This document shows, one piece after another, positions 7,558 through 16,273 of a DNA stretch of 64,000 nucleotides. Both the position numbers and the translations under genes were made by a program. The stretch lies in the NCBI RefSeq assembly GCF_000716435.1, contig NZ_JNWO01000008.1:383196-447195 (forward strand), in the 5' to 3' direction. The notes under the pieces were generated by a model. That model ran no database searches, was not told the DNA's origin, and saw nothing but the letters and a program-made list of their open reading frames with translations. The DNA is from Streptomyces xylophagus (GTDB taxonomy: Bacteria; Actinomycetota; Actinomycetes; Streptomycetales; Streptomycetaceae). Position 1 is the first letter of the stretch. Each line of letters starts with the position of its first letter.

Positions 7558-8745
7558 ATGGCTCTCGCCAAGGCCCGTATCTCCCGCGCCGCCCGGATCG
7601 CCCGTGTTGCCCGTACGACGGGCGTGGGTGCCGTCGCGGTCGCCGCTGCGGCCCTCTTCGCCGCTCCCGCTGCCAGCGCGGCCGGCGCCGCTGATGGTCA
7701 CCACGGCTCCGACTCCCGTGCGCATTACGGCAGTTCGACGGTGTTCGTGCAGACCGACGACACGACCGCGAACACCGTGGTCGCCTACGAGCGTGCCGCC
7801 GACGGCACCCTCGCCCAGAAGGGCGTCTACCGCACCGGGGGCAAGGGCGGTGTGCTGGCCGGCACCGTCGTGGACCACCTGGCCTCGCAGGGGTCGCTCG
7901 CCTACGACCGGCGCCACCAGTTGCTCTACGCCGTCAACGCGGGCAGCAACACGGTGACCGTCTTCGCCGTGCACGGCGACCACCTCCGCCGTGTCCAGGA
8001 GATCTCCAGCGGCGGGGAGTTCCCGGTCAGCGTCACCTTCCACGGTGACCGGGTCTACGTCGCCAACACGCTCGGCGGCGGTTCCGTACAGGGCTTCGTG
8101 CGGACCGGCGAGCGGCTGGTCAAGGTCCCCGCGTGGCACCGCGATCTCGGTCTGAGCGCGGCGACTTCGGCCGTCGGGCAGATCTCGTTCACCCCTGACG
8201 GTTCGAAGCTGGTGGTCACCACCAAGGCCTCGGGGCAGAGCATCGACGTCTTCCCGGTCACCCGTCACGGCGGGCCGTCCGCGCAGCCCGTGGTGACCTC
8301 GCTCCCCGGGGCCGTGCCGTTCGGCTTCGACTTCGACTCCGCCGGTCGGATCCAGGTGACGGAGGCCGGGACGAACTCGGTGGGTACCTTCGCCGTCGCC
8401 CGTGACGGCGGACTGACGGCGAAGGGGACGGTCCCGACGGGTCAGACCGCCACCTGCTGGGCGGTGACCGTCGGCGACCACGTCTACGCCTCCAACGCCG
8501 CCAGCGGCACGCTCTCCGGCTACCGGGTCGGCCCCCGGGGCGAGTTGACCGCACTGGGCAACACGGCGACCGACGCCGGCACGGTGGACGCGGCGGCTTC
8601 GTCGGACGGGCGGTACCTCTACGTCCAGACCGGCGCGAAGGGCATCGTGGACGAGTTCCGGGTCGGCAGGGACGGCTCGCTCACCGCGATCGGCTCGGTC
8701 GTGGTGCCGGGGGCGGTGGGCGGCGAGGGGATCGTCGCCGGCTGA
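7558..8745 (+). CDS. secreted beta-propeller protein, lactonase-like
   Basis: A 395-residue protein with a long signal peptide (arginine-rich n-region, hydrophobic core, cleavage expected after about residue 41 at APAASA). The rest is a repetitive seven-bladed propeller of the 6-phosphogluconolactonase/YncE kind: repeated units of the form V..Y.V...G.L......T. with LLYAVNAGSNTVTVF near 123-137. Related actinobacterial proteins are exported with unproven function, so enzymatic activity should not be assumed. Good ribosome-binding site (AGAGGAG). It is flanked by the intact and the remnant AraC-type sequences. Confidence 0.75.
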   Translation: MALAKARISRAARIARVARTTGVGAVAVAAAALFAAPAASAAGAADGHHGSDSRAHYGSSTVFVQTDDTTANTVVAYERAADGTLAQKGVYRTGGKGGVLAGTVVDHLASQGSLAYDRRHQLLYAVNAGSNTVTVFAVHGDHLRRVQEISSGGEFPVSVTFHGDRVYVANTLGGGSVQGFVRTGERLVKVPAWHRDLGLSAATSAVGQISFTPDGSKLVVTTKASGQSIDVFPVTRHGGPSAQPVVTSLPGAVPFGFDFDSAGRIQVTEAGTNSVGTFAVARDGGLTAKGTVPTGQTATCWAVTVGDHVYASNAASGTLSGYRVGPRGELTALGNTATDAGTVDAAASSDGRYLYVQTGAKGIVDEFRVGRDGSLTAIGSVVVPGAVGGEGIVAG

Positions 8746-8779
8746 CAGACGGGGGGAGAGGGACGGCCGGGGCACGGGT

Positions 8780-9856
8780 TCAGGGCGCGGTGCCGACACC
8801 GCCGTAACTCTCGGACCCGCTGCCCCGGATGCCGGTGCCGGTGCCGGTGCCGGTCTCGGTTCGGAAGGTGCGGCGGTACGTCGTCGGGGTGACGCCGAGG
8901 GCCGTCTGGAGATGCTGGCGCATCGACTGGGCCGTGCCGAAGCCGGCGTCCGTGGCCACCTGGTCCATGGAGAGGTCGGTGGACTCCAGGAGGTGCCGGG
9001 CGCGTTCGACGCGCTGCTGGGTGAGCCACTGGCCGGGGCTGACGCCGACCTCCTCGCGGAAGCGGCGGGTGAAGGTGCGCACCGACATGGCCTCCTGCTC
9101 GGCCATGTCCCGCAGCTGGATGGGTGCGTGGAGCCGGCCCAGCGCCCAGGCGCGGGCGGCGGTCGTGGTCGCCAACTGCGGGTCCGGGACCGGGCGGTGG
9201 ATGTACTGCGCCTGACCGCCGTCGCGATGGGGCGGTACGACCGTGCGGCGGGCCACGTCGTTGGCGACCGCCGTGCCGAAGTCCCGGCGCACCATGTGCA
9301 GGCACAGGTCGATGCCGGCCGCGACACCCGCCGAGGTGAGCACGTCGCCGTCGTCGATGAACAGGACGTCCGCGTCGACCTCGATCCGCGGGAACAGCTG
9401 CTGGAAGCGCTCGGCGTCCGCCCAGTGCGTGGTCGCCGGGCGGCCGTCGAGGAGACCGGCGGCGGCGAGGACGTAGACGCCGGTGCAGATGGAGGCGAGG
9501 CGGGTGCCCGGGCGGATGCGGGCGAGGGCGTCGGCCAGTTCCGGGGTGAGGACGCCCTCCTCGAAGACCGGGCCGAGTTCGTACGACGCCGGGACGATCA
9601 CCGTGTCGGCGGTGGCCAGGGCCTCCGGGCCGTTCGGGACCTGGATGGCGAAGTCGGCGTCGGTGTCGACCGGGCCGGGCGGGCGGATCGAGCAGGTGAC
9701 GACCTCGTACAGGAGTCGGCCGGTCTCGGGGTCCCTGGGGCGGCCGAAGATGCGGTGCGGGATGCCCAGCTCGAAGGGGAGGAGGCCGTCGAGGGCGAGC
9801 ACGACGACGCGGTGCGGGCGGAAACCCTCGGTGGCGGTGGCGGTGGCGGTGGCCAT
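8780..9856 (-). CDS. GlxA family transcription regulator (DJ-1/PfpI plus AraC HTH)
   Basis: A 358-residue regulator. Residues 13-190 are a DJ-1/PfpI-type class I amidotransferase-like domain; residues about 230-330 are an AraC-type double helix-turn-helix (MSVRTFTRRFREEVGVSPGQWL and DQVATDAGFGTAQSMRQHL). GlxA proteins are usually activators or repressors responding to small metabolites; the ligand is unknown. Both ends carry in-frame hexanucleotide repeats: ATATATAT after the start Met and TGTGTGTG near the C-terminus. It is convergent with the propeller gene and divergent from the MFS gene at 9928, a likely target. Confidence 0.85.
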   Translation of the reverse strand: MATATATATEGFRPHRVVVLALDGLLPFELGIPHRIFGRPRDPETGRLLYEVVTCSIRPPGPVDTDADFAIQVPNGPEALATADTVIVPASYELGPVFEEGVLTPELADALARIRPGTRLASICTGVYVLAAAGLLDGRPATTHWADAERFQQLFPRIEVDADVLFIDDGDVLTSAGVAAGIDLCLHMVRRDFGTAVANDVARRTVVPPHRDGGQAQYIHRPVPDPQLATTTAARAWALGRLHAPIQLRDMAEQEAMSVRTFTRRFREEVGVSPGQWLTQQRVERARHLLESTDLSMDQVATDAGFGTAQSMRQHLQTALGVTPTTYRRTFRTETGTGTGTGIRGSGSESYGGVGTAP

Positions 9857-9927
9857 GGCTCGATCCTAGCGAATGCTGTCCTTCGGGCCAATGGCCCGCC
9901 GGGGTCCCAGGCCGGAAGCTGTATGTC

Positions 9928-11268
9928 GTGACCCAGACAACCGAACCGACCGCCGCTGTGAACGCGGTCCGGCCCACCCGGACGAACCGCCCGCGGCGGA
10001 GCCGCAAAATGTCACTGCACAGGGCTTGGTTCGTCGCCGCCGTCACCTTCGTGACGATCATCGGCGCGGCGGCCTTCCGCTCGCTGCCCGGCCTGTTGAT
10101 CGATCCGCTGCACCAGGAGTTCGGCTGGTCGCGCGGCACGATCGGGGCGGCGGCCTCGATCAACCTCGCGCTGTACGGGCTGACGGCCCCGTTCGCGGCG
10201 GCGCTGATGGACCGCTTCGGCATCCGGCGCGTCGTCGCGGTCGCGCTGACCGTGATCGCGCTCGGGTCCGGCCTGACGGTGTGGATGACGGCGCCCTGGC
10301 AACTGCTGCTCTGCTGGGGCCTGTTGGTGGGTCTGGGCAGCGGTTCGATGGCTCTCGCGTTCGCGGCGACGGTCACCAACCGCTGGTTCACTACGCGGAA
10401 GGGCCTGGTCACAGGCATCCTCACGGCGGCCTCGGCGTCCGGCCAGCTGATCTTCCTGCCCCTGCTGTCGTGGATAGTCGAGGAGCACAGCTGGCGCCCG
10501 GCCGCCGTCACGGTGTCCCTCGCGGCCCTCGCGGTCGTCCCCTTCGTCTGGCTGCTGCTGCGCGACCACCCGGCGGACGTGGGCGTGAAGCCGTACGGCG
10601 CAACGGAGTTCGTACCGAAGCCGGAACCGGTGCCGGGCGCAGCCCGCCGTACGATCGCCGTCCTCTTCAAGGCGGTGCGCACCGGCCCCTTCTGGCTGCT
10701 GGCCGGGACCTTCGCGATCTGCGGCGCCTCCACGAACGGCCTGATCCAGACCCACTTCGTGCCCGCCGCCCACGACCACGGCATGCCCATCACGGCGGCG
10801 GCCTCCCTGCTCGCGGTGATCGGCGTCTTCGACGTCGTCGGCACGATCGCCTCCGGCTGGTTCACCGACCGCTTCGAACCCCGCCGCCTGCTCGCCGTCT
10901 ACTACGCCCTGCGCGGCATCTCGCTCCTGTTCCTGCCGATGCTGCTGGCTCCGACGGTCCACCCGCCCATGCTCTTCTTCATCGTCTTCTACGGCCTCGA
11001 CTGGGTCGCCACCGTCCCGCCCACCTTGGCCCTGTGCCGTGAGCAGTACGGCGAGGACAGCGCGATCGTCTTCGGATGGGTCCTCGCCTCCCACCAGATC
11101 GGCGCGGCCCTCGTCGCCTTCCTCGGCGGGGTCGCCCGGGACGCGTTCGGGTCGTACGACATGGTCTGGTACGTGTCCGGGGCGTTGTGCGCGGTGGCGG
11201 CGCTGATGGCGTTGGTGATCCGGCGGCGGGGCGTGCCGTCCGCGATGACGCCGGCGGTGGCGGTGTGA
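9928..11268 (+). CDS. MFS transporter
   Basis: A 446-residue twelve-helix transporter of the major facilitator superfamily. After a basic 30-residue N-terminus it shows RSLPGLLIDPLHQEFGWSRG and, after the second helix, the loop motif DRFGIRR; the second half has the matching DRFEPRR loop. This pattern is typical of the oxalate/formate-antiporter-like and monocarboxylate-like branch. It starts from GTG, 71 bases from the divergently transcribed GlxA-type regulator, which probably controls it. Substrate unknown. Confidence 0.8.
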   Translation: MTQTTEPTAAVNAVRPTRTNRPRRSRKMSLHRAWFVAAVTFVTIIGAAAFRSLPGLLIDPLHQEFGWSRGTIGAAASINLALYGLTAPFAAALMDRFGIRRVVAVALTVIALGSGLTVWMTAPWQLLLCWGLLVGLGSGSMALAFAATVTNRWFTTRKGLVTGILTAASASGQLIFLPLLSWIVEEHSWRPAAVTVSLAALAVVPFVWLLLRDHPADVGVKPYGATEFVPKPEPVPGAARRTIAVLFKAVRTGPFWLLAGTFAICGASTNGLIQTHFVPAAHDHGMPITAAASLLAVIGVFDVVGTIASGWFTDRFEPRRLLAVYYALRGISLLFLPMLLAPTVHPPMLFFIVFYGLDWVATVPPTLALCREQYGEDSAIVFGWVLASHQIGAALVAFLGGVARDAFGSYDMVWYVSGALCAVAALMALVIRRRGVPSAMTPAVAV

Positions 11269-11471
11269 GGAGGGGGACCCGGCGCCGTAACCCTGCCAAG
11301 TCCCCACTGTCCGGGCGCACTTGACGCCGGCGGAGCCCCGCCGCGCCCGGCCCCTAATTGCTGTGCGTCCGTGCCGGGTGGTCGGTATAAAGACCCGGTC
11401 GGCCGGACGGCCGGGCGGGTGGTCCGGAGAGGCCCCCGCCGTCTCGAACGCGTCAGGGGTGGGGATCGACA

Positions 11472-12800
11472 GTGTTGTTGCGGAGAGTACGCAGATGGAT
11501 CACGGTGGCCGTGGCGGCCGCCGCGCTCGGCATGGGGGGAGCGACGGCCGCGCACGCGGCGGACCCGCCGGAGGTCACCTACGCGGCGAGCGTGTCGGAC
11601 GACCTCGGGATCCTGCAGATCGGTGCCAGGTCCGGGGCCGACATCAAGAGCATCACGGCACACCTGGTCTCGTACGCCTCGCAGACCGAGGTCGCCGAGA
11701 TCGGGACCAAGGACTTCCGGCTCTTCTCCGGCACCCGCCAGGACGGCACCTGGCGCACCAAGAAGCCGGTGAAACTGCCCGAGTTCGGCTCGTACCGCAT
11801 CGACGTGGAGGTGACGGACGCCGACGGCGGCCATGTGTTCCAGCAGTCCGCCGGGGACTTCGCCTACTTCGTCATCGCGAAGTTCGGCGCGCTCACCGTC
11901 GACCGCACCGCCATCGACCGGGACCACCGTGACGTACAGGTCGAGGGGACGCTGTACGGGCGGTGGCCGACCCGTCAGGTGAAGCCTCTTGCCGCACGGC
12001 AGGTCCAGATCGACGTCGACTACTGGACGCAGACCACGGTGACCACCGACGCCCAGGGCCACTTCACCGCCTCCGTACGGCTCGACGCCGCCGCGTCCGT
12101 CCAGGCCGTGTTCGCCATGGACGGGGGCACGCCGACGGTGCTGCCCGGGGAGTCCGAGCTGATACAGATCGGTGTCGACCAGATTCCCACCCGGTTCACG
12201 TCCACCGTGAGCGCGACCGACATCGACCTCGGTCAGCCGGTCACGGTCAGCGTCAAGGTCGAGCAGGAGACCGCGGACGGCTGGGTGCCGCTGGCCGGGC
12301 TCTCCGGGGGCGTCCTGTTCGGCCCCGACGACGCGCAGAGAGATGGCGTGGGCCGCTTCACCACAGCCGACGACGGCACCTTCACCATGACGTACACGCC
12401 CTGGCGGGGCGGCTACTTCCAGTTCGCCCTGGACACCTCGGACGACCCGTTCCTCCAGGCCGGCACCGGTACGAGCGATGTCGTCCACGTGCACGGGGCG
12501 TCGAAGTTCACGGCCTTCACGGCCGCCCGCTCCGACGCGGGACAGGTCCACGCCGAGGGGATCATCGACTTCCCCGACGGGGGGTCGCCCGGCCGGATCC
12601 ACGTCCATCTCCAGTACTCGCCCGACAGCGTGAACTGGTCGACGCTCACCACGGTCGAGGCCTCCTGGGGCGGCGACGGCAACGACTTCGCCGCGGACCT
12701 CGACCAGAGCGGTGCCGGCTACTACCGGGCCGTCTTCGACGCCGACAACAACTTCCAGTCGGCGACTTCGCAGACTGTCTTCGTGCCGGCGTCCGACTAG
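11472..12800 (+). CDS. secreted protein with immunoglobulin-like repeats
   Basis: A 442-residue exported protein. The signal peptide covers about residues 1-29 (LLRRVRRW then a hydrophobic core ending AAHA-ADP). The mature part is a series of beta-rich segments such as FGALTVDRTAIDRDHRDVQVEGTL and FTSTVSATDIDLGQPVTVSVKVE, consistent with three or four Ig-like or bacterial-type domains and no visible catalytic motif. An upstream GTCGGTATAAAGACC (about 11380-11394) may contain the promoter. A strong hairpin follows the gene. I do not recognise a function; a surface or matrix role is possible. Confidence 0.65.
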   Translation: MLLRRVRRWITVAVAAAALGMGGATAAHAADPPEVTYAASVSDDLGILQIGARSGADIKSITAHLVSYASQTEVAEIGTKDFRLFSGTRQDGTWRTKKPVKLPEFGSYRIDVEVTDADGGHVFQQSAGDFAYFVIAKFGALTVDRTAIDRDHRDVQVEGTLYGRWPTRQVKPLAARQVQIDVDYWTQTTVTTDAQGHFTASVRLDAAASVQAVFAMDGGTPTVLPGESELIQIGVDQIPTRFTSTVSATDIDLGQPVTVSVKVEQETADGWVPLAGLSGGVLFGPDDAQRDGVGRFTTADDGTFTMTYTPWRGGYFQFALDTSDDPFLQAGTGTSDVVHVHGASKFTAFTAARSDAGQVHAEGIIDFPDGGSPGRIHVHLQYSPDSVNWSTLTTVEASWGGDGNDFAADLDQSGAGYYRAVFDADNNFQSATSQTVFVPASD

Positions 12801-12812
12801 GACCTGCCCGGT

Positions 12813-12858
12813 GAGCGGGGTGTGCCCGGGCGCCATGGGTCCCGGGCACACCCCGCTC
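12813..12858. terminator. bidirectional terminator hairpin
   Basis: A perfect 18-bp stem, GAGCGGGGTGTGCCCGGG with its complement, and a 10-base loop, placed between convergent genes and overlapping the stop of the minus-strand gene. Confidence 0.85.
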
Positions 12859-13402
12859 AGTCGCTTCCGTCAGTCGGCGTCCGCACCGGGGCGCTGCTGC
12901 GCCCCCGCCCCCGGCCCCTGAGTTCGGTGTCGAACGTCTCCTGGGCGACGCGCATGGCCTCGGCGTACTCGGGTTGCCGCAGCCGCTTCCACATCTCGTC
13001 CTCGGGGACGTCCTCGACGTGGGCGACCACCCACCAGATGTTGCCGAAGGGGTCCTTGATCCGCCCTCCGCGCTGTCCGAAGGCGTGGTTCGCCAGGGGA
13101 GTGACGACGCGGCCGCCGGCGTCGACGGCCCGGGAGAACGCCCGGTCGGCGTCGGGTACGAACACGCGGAGCAGGCTCGGCATGACGGGCCAGTCCGCGG
13201 CTCGGTCGAAGGCGAGCACGACCGTGTCCCCGACCCGGATCTCGCCGTGCCCGACCGCCCCGTCCTCGGTCACCACCCGCCCGAGCTCCTCCCCGCCGAA
13301 CGCCGCGGCGACGAAGTCGAGAAAGGCTCCCGTGTCGTCGGTGACGACCCAGGGCGCGACGGTGGTGTAGCCCTCCGGCGCGGAGTTGGTCTGCTGGGGC
13401 AT
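12857..13402 (-). CDS. VOC family protein (PhnB-like)
   Basis: A 181-residue member of the vicinal-oxygen-chelate superfamily. It shows the two beta-alpha-beta-beta-beta modules with LDFVAAAFGGEELGR near 28-42 and the ending KDPFGNIWWV near 125-134 typical of PhnB/YdcN-like glyoxalase relatives. Members bind a metal and act as glyoxalases, dioxygenases or resistance proteins; many are unassigned. A perfect inverted repeat lies 50 bases upstream of the start. It follows the DUF1772 gene in the same direction. Confidence 0.75.
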   Translation of the reverse strand: MPQQTNSAPEGYTTVAPWVVTDDTGAFLDFVAAAFGGEELGRVVTEDGAVGHGEIRVGDTVVLAFDRAADWPVMPSLLRVFVPDADRAFSRAVDAGGRVVTPLANHAFGQRGGRIKDPFGNIWWVVAHVEDVPEDEMWKRLRQPEYAEAMRVAQETFDTELRGRGRGRSSAPVRTPTDGSD

Positions 13403-13451
13403 GGGGGTTCCCTTCGTCGCTGCCGGGTGTCGGGGCGACCGTAGGGGCGGG

Positions 13452-13472
13452 GTAGGTCAATCTCTGACCTAC
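13452..13472. promoter_or_regulatory. inverted repeat GTAGGTCA-n5-TGACCTAC
   Basis: A perfect 8-bp inverted repeat with a 5-base spacer in an A+T-richer patch between the DUF1772 stop and the VOC start. It may be an operator for the VOC gene; the stem is too short and unbacked for a confident terminator. Confidence 0.5.
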
Positions 13473-13491
13473 TGAAGCCCGGTGCGGCGGT

Positions 13492-13941
13492 TCACGTGAG
13501 GGCGGTGGCCAGCAGGGTGAAGGCGGCGATGATGACGGCGACGCGGACGTAGTGGTAGCGGTCCCAGCGGTTCATCTGCTCCTTCCAGTCGTCGGGCCGG
13601 TTCTCGGGGGTCCACGTCTTGCCCTGGTTGTTGATCGGGACGAGCAGCAGGATCGACATGATCACGCTCACGATCAGCAACGCGGCGGCGGTGACGACGA
13701 GGCCGACGCCGGGGTGGTGCCATTCGGCGACCGCCCAGACCGCGGCGAGGACGAGCGAGCCGATGTACCAGAACGGCATCAGGGCGCCGAGCATCCGGCC
13801 CCCGTGGGCGCGGCCGAGTTGGCCACTGTCCTCGGGGAGGGCGTCGAGGATCCGGTTGATGACAAAGGCGACGGAGAACTCCACCCCCACCATCAGGCCG
13901 ACGACCACGGTGGTGAAGACCTCGAGTGCGTTGAGCATCAT
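13492..13941 (-). CDS. DUF1772 membrane protein (anthrone oxygenase-like)
   Basis: A 149-residue protein with four hydrophobic helices and the family features GVEFSVAFVINRIL near 20-33 and PINNQGKTW near 101-109. DUF1772 includes anthrone oxygenases and many uncharacterised membrane proteins. It is transcribed divergently from the TetR gene at 14030, and two CTAGCG palindromes occupy the shared promoter region, so it is the probable target of that repressor. Confidence 0.8.
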   Translation of the reverse strand: MMLNALEVFTTVVVGLMVGVEFSVAFVINRILDALPEDSGQLGRAHGGRMLGALMPFWYIGSLVLAAVWAVAEWHHPGVGLVVTAAALLIVSVIMSILLLVPINNQGKTWTPENRPDDWKEQMNRWDRYHYVRVAVIIAAFTLLATALT

Positions 13942-13956
13942 GACCCCTTCCAGAAT

Positions 13957-13969
13957 CTAGCGTCGCTAG
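13957..13969. promoter_or_regulatory. operator palindrome CTAGCG-T-CGCTAG
   Basis: A perfect 13-bp palindrome in the divergent region, 16 bases upstream of the DUF1772 start. A second near-copy lies 38 bases further on. Confidence 0.75.
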
Positions 13970-14007
13970 CCGATGAGGCAACGCTAGACCTACTGCCGCT
14001 CGATTGT

Positions 14008-14020
14008 CTAGCGGTGCTAG
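14008..14020. promoter_or_regulatory. operator palindrome CTAGCG-G-TGCTAG
   Basis: One mismatch from the copy at 13957. It overlaps a TAGGAT -10-like hexamer at 14018-14023 that is 6 bases from the TetR start codon, so the TetR message may be leaderless and self-repressed. Confidence 0.75.
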
Positions 14021-14029
14021 GATCGATTC

Positions 14030-14608
14030 ATGTCGGTACAGGAACGCAAGGAGCGCGAACGGGCGGGCCGCGAGCGCCTCATCGTGGCGACGGCCCGCGA
14101 ACTCGCCGAGCAGCAGGGCTGGGACGCGGTCACCACCCGCCGGCTCGCCGAGCGCATCGAGTACAGCCAGCCCGTCCTCTACAGCCATTTCCGCGGCAAG
14201 CGCGAGATCATCGGCGCCGTGGCCCTCGAAGGCGCCGCCGAGATGGCCACGGCGCTGCGGGCCGCGACCTCCGCCGCGGCCGGCCCCCGCGCCCGGGTCA
14301 TCGCCCTCGCCCGCGCCTACCTCGACTTCGCCGCACGCAACCCGGCGGTCTACGACGCCATGTTCCAGCTCGACGGCGGCCTGGCGTTCGCGCACGAGGA
14401 CACCCCGGAGCCGCTGAAGGACGCCTTCGCCGCCCTGCTGGAAAGCCTCGGCGAGGTCGCCGGGGACGGCGTCCACCCGGCACTGTTCACCGAACTGTTC
14501 TGGGCGGCCCTGCACGGGCTGGCCACCCTGACCCGGGCGGGGCGGCTGCCGCCGGAGGACACCGAGCGGCGGACGGAGCTGCTGGTGGACCGGCTCGCCA
14601 TGCTCTGA
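14030..14608 (+). CDS. TetR family regulator
   Basis: A 192-residue TetR-type repressor. The helix-turn-helix is at about residues 33-60 (TTRRLAERIEYSQPVLYSHFRGK). The ligand-binding part ends with ELFWAALHGLATLTRAGRLP, the WHG-type C-terminal domain. There is no usable Shine-Dalgarno sequence before ATG, and a -10-like hexamer sits 6 bases upstream, in line with a leaderless transcript. Together with the two palindromes between it and the DUF1772 gene this is a standard autoregulated divergent pair; the ligand is unknown. Confidence 0.85.
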   Translation: MSVQERKERERAGRERLIVATARELAEQQGWDAVTTRRLAERIEYSQPVLYSHFRGKREIIGAVALEGAAEMATALRAATSAAAGPRARVIALARAYLDFAARNPAVYDAMFQLDGGLAFAHEDTPEPLKDAFAALLESLGEVAGDGVHPALFTELFWAALHGLATLTRAGRLPPEDTERRTELLVDRLAML

Positions 14609-14629
14609 CCCACGGTCCCGGCGTTCCAC

Positions 14630-14656
14630 CGCCCCGGCGAGCGCGCGGCCGGGGCG
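14630..14656 (+). terminator. hairpin after the TetR gene
   Basis: CGCCCCGGC paired with GCCGGGGCG, perfect 9-bp stem with a 9-base loop, 21 bases after the TetR stop. Confidence 0.6.
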
Positions 14657-14771
14657 CTCGGGCCCTGCCACCTATCTATGTACCTACCTGCCTACGGCAT
14701 CATCGCTTCCAGTCGCTCCACCAGGGCAAGGGCATCGAGCCCCGCCGAACCGGTCGAACGCGAGCCGGCGG

Positions 14772-15392
14772 TCAGAGGAAGCGGCCCCGGTGGAACAACA
14801 GCGGCGCCTCGCCCCCGTCGTCCGCAGTCCCGAGCGCGTCCACCCGCCCCACCACGATCAGATGGTCGCCCCCGGTGTGCACCGCGTGGATCGTGCAGTC
14901 GATCCACGCCGCGGCGCCGCTGAGCCGAGGGGACCCGGAGGCCGGGGACGCGTCGTACGGCACGTTCGCGAACTTGTCCGTGCCGCTGATCGCGAAGCCG
15001 CGGCACAACTCGCCCTGGTGGGCGCCGAGAACGTTGACGCAGAAGACGCCGGCGCGGGCGATGCGGGGCCAGGTCGTGGAGGTGCGGCCGACCATGAAGG
15101 CGACGAGGGGCGGGTCGAGGGAGAGGGAGGAGAAGGACTGGCAGGCGAAGCCGGCGGGGCCGGGTTCGCCGGCGGCCGCGGGGGCGGTGATCACGGTCAC
15201 GCCGGTCGCGAACGAGCCCAGTACGCGCCGGAATTCACCCTGGTCCAGCGGCGCCCGCTCGTCGTCCCCGACGCACCGAAGCTCCGGCCGCGGCAGCGCC
15301 TCGACAGGCTGCGCGGCCGGAGCGCTTCCGGCAGACCTGAGGTAGCGGACGGCGGCCGCTGCCGCTCCTGCTTGTCCCATCACACCACCCAT
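14772..15392 (-). CDS. flavin reductase family protein
   Basis: A 206-residue protein whose residues about 50-206 form the FMN-binding split-barrel of flavin reductases (FRRVLGSFATGVTVITA, then FACQSFSSLSLDPPLVAFMVGRTSTTWPRI, with GDHLIVVGRV near the end). Family members such as HsaB supply reduced flavin to two-component monooxygenases, or act as oxidoreductases themselves. The first 50 residues are alanine-rich and may partly be upstream sequence; a shorter start is possible. An operator palindrome lies immediately before the start, so this belongs to the catabolic regulon and may serve a monooxygenase such as that at 20944 (inference). Confidence 0.8.
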   Translation of the reverse strand: MGGVMGQAGAAAAAVRYLRSAGSAPAAQPVEALPRPELRCVGDDERAPLDQGEFRRVLGSFATGVTVITAPAAAGEPGPAGFACQSFSSLSLDPPLVAFMVGRTSTTWPRIARAGVFCVNVLGAHQGELCRGFAISGTDKFANVPYDASPASGSPRLSGAAAWIDCTIHAVHTGGDHLIVVGRVDALGTADDGGEAPLLFHRGRFL

Positions 15393-15396
15393 TGAA

Positions 15397-15413
15397 GCTG
15401 ACGGGTCATCAGA
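15397..15413. promoter_or_regulatory. operator palindrome GCTGACG-GGT-CATCAGA
   Basis: Two mismatches from TCTGACGnnnCGTCAGA. It abuts the start of the flavin reductase gene (4 bases away), a position where a bound repressor would block transcription directly. Confidence 0.7.
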
Positions 15414-15624
15414 TAGGAAGGGGTGCGGAGGCGCGGGGGTGTGGGGGTGCGGGCCGTACCGGTCCGCACGGCCGGTTCACAGATTCCCGGGCAGAACATG
15501 GGAGTTACGTCGCCGCGCGGACCTCCTGGTGTCACCTCCAGCACACCCACCCCCAGCAGCGTTGCGGAACGACTGCCGCCGGTACCTCACCCGTGGCCGC
15601 CGTAACCCGAGGAGTACTCACACG

Positions 15625-16218
15625 ATGAACCGTCTCACCGCACGCACCGGCGCCGCAGCCGTCGTGGCCGGACTCGCCCTGACGTTCGCCGCCGCCCTGC
15701 CCGCGCAGGCCGCCGACTCGACCGTGACCGAGTCCCAGTGGCTGACCGACGTCGCCGCCGTCACCGGCCCCGCGCAGACCTACATCGACTCCCGTGCCGC
15801 CGCCAACACCTCGGGCGCCAAGCAGGCGATCGTGCTCGACATCGACAACACCTCGCTGGAGACCTACTTCGAGGGCGGCATCACCGTCCCGGCCACCCCG
15901 CCGGTGCTCGCCCTCGCCCAGGACGCGCACGCCAAGGGCATCAGCGTGTTCTTCGTCAGCGCCCGCAGCAACCTGTTCAACCTGGTCACCAAGTCCAACC
16001 TGACCTCGGTCGGTTACACGGTCGACGGCCTCTACGCCCGCACGGTCGCCCAGCTGCTGACCGAGTCCATCGCCGACTTCAAGACCTCCCAGCGCAAGGC
16101 GATCGAAGCCAACGGCTACGACATCATCGCCAACATCGGCAACAACACGACCGACCTGTCCGGCGGTTACGCCGACACGACGTACAAACTGCCGGACTAC
16201 GACGGCCTGTTGGACTGA
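15625..16218 (+). CDS. secreted HAD family acid phosphatase
   Basis: A 197-residue exported phosphatase of the class B/plant-VSP acid phosphatase type. The signal peptide covers residues 1-29 (ending PAQA-ADS). The HAD nucleophile motif is DIDNT near residues 72-76 (VLDIDNTSLET), motif II serine is in FVSARSN, and the acidic motif is in IGNNTTDLSGGY near 173-184. It should hydrolyse phosphomonoesters outside the cell with Mg. The start at 15625 has GAGGAG upstream and gives a clean signal peptide; an upstream in-frame start does not. Confidence 0.85.
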   Translation: MNRLTARTGAAAVVAGLALTFAAALPAQAADSTVTESQWLTDVAAVTGPAQTYIDSRAAANTSGAKQAIVLDIDNTSLETYFEGGITVPATPPVLALAQDAHAKGISVFFVSARSNLFNLVTKSNLTSVGYTVDGLYARTVAQLLTESIADFKTSQRKAIEANGYDIIANIGNNTTDLSGGYADTTYKLPDYDGLLD

Positions 16219-16244
16219 CGCGCGCCGCGCACCCGGCACACGCG

Positions 16245-16273
16245 GACCCCTGCCGATCACGTCGGCGGGGGTC
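16245..16273. terminator. hairpin between convergent genes
   Basis: GACCCCTGCCGA paired with TCGGCGGGGGTC (one T.G pair), 5-base loop, between the phosphatase stop and the stop of the minus-strand gene. Confidence 0.75.

Noticed and set aside
14692..15345. Plus-strand frames opposite the flavin reductase
   Set aside because: Shadows; the minus-strand protein has a clear flavin reductase domain and an operator before its start.
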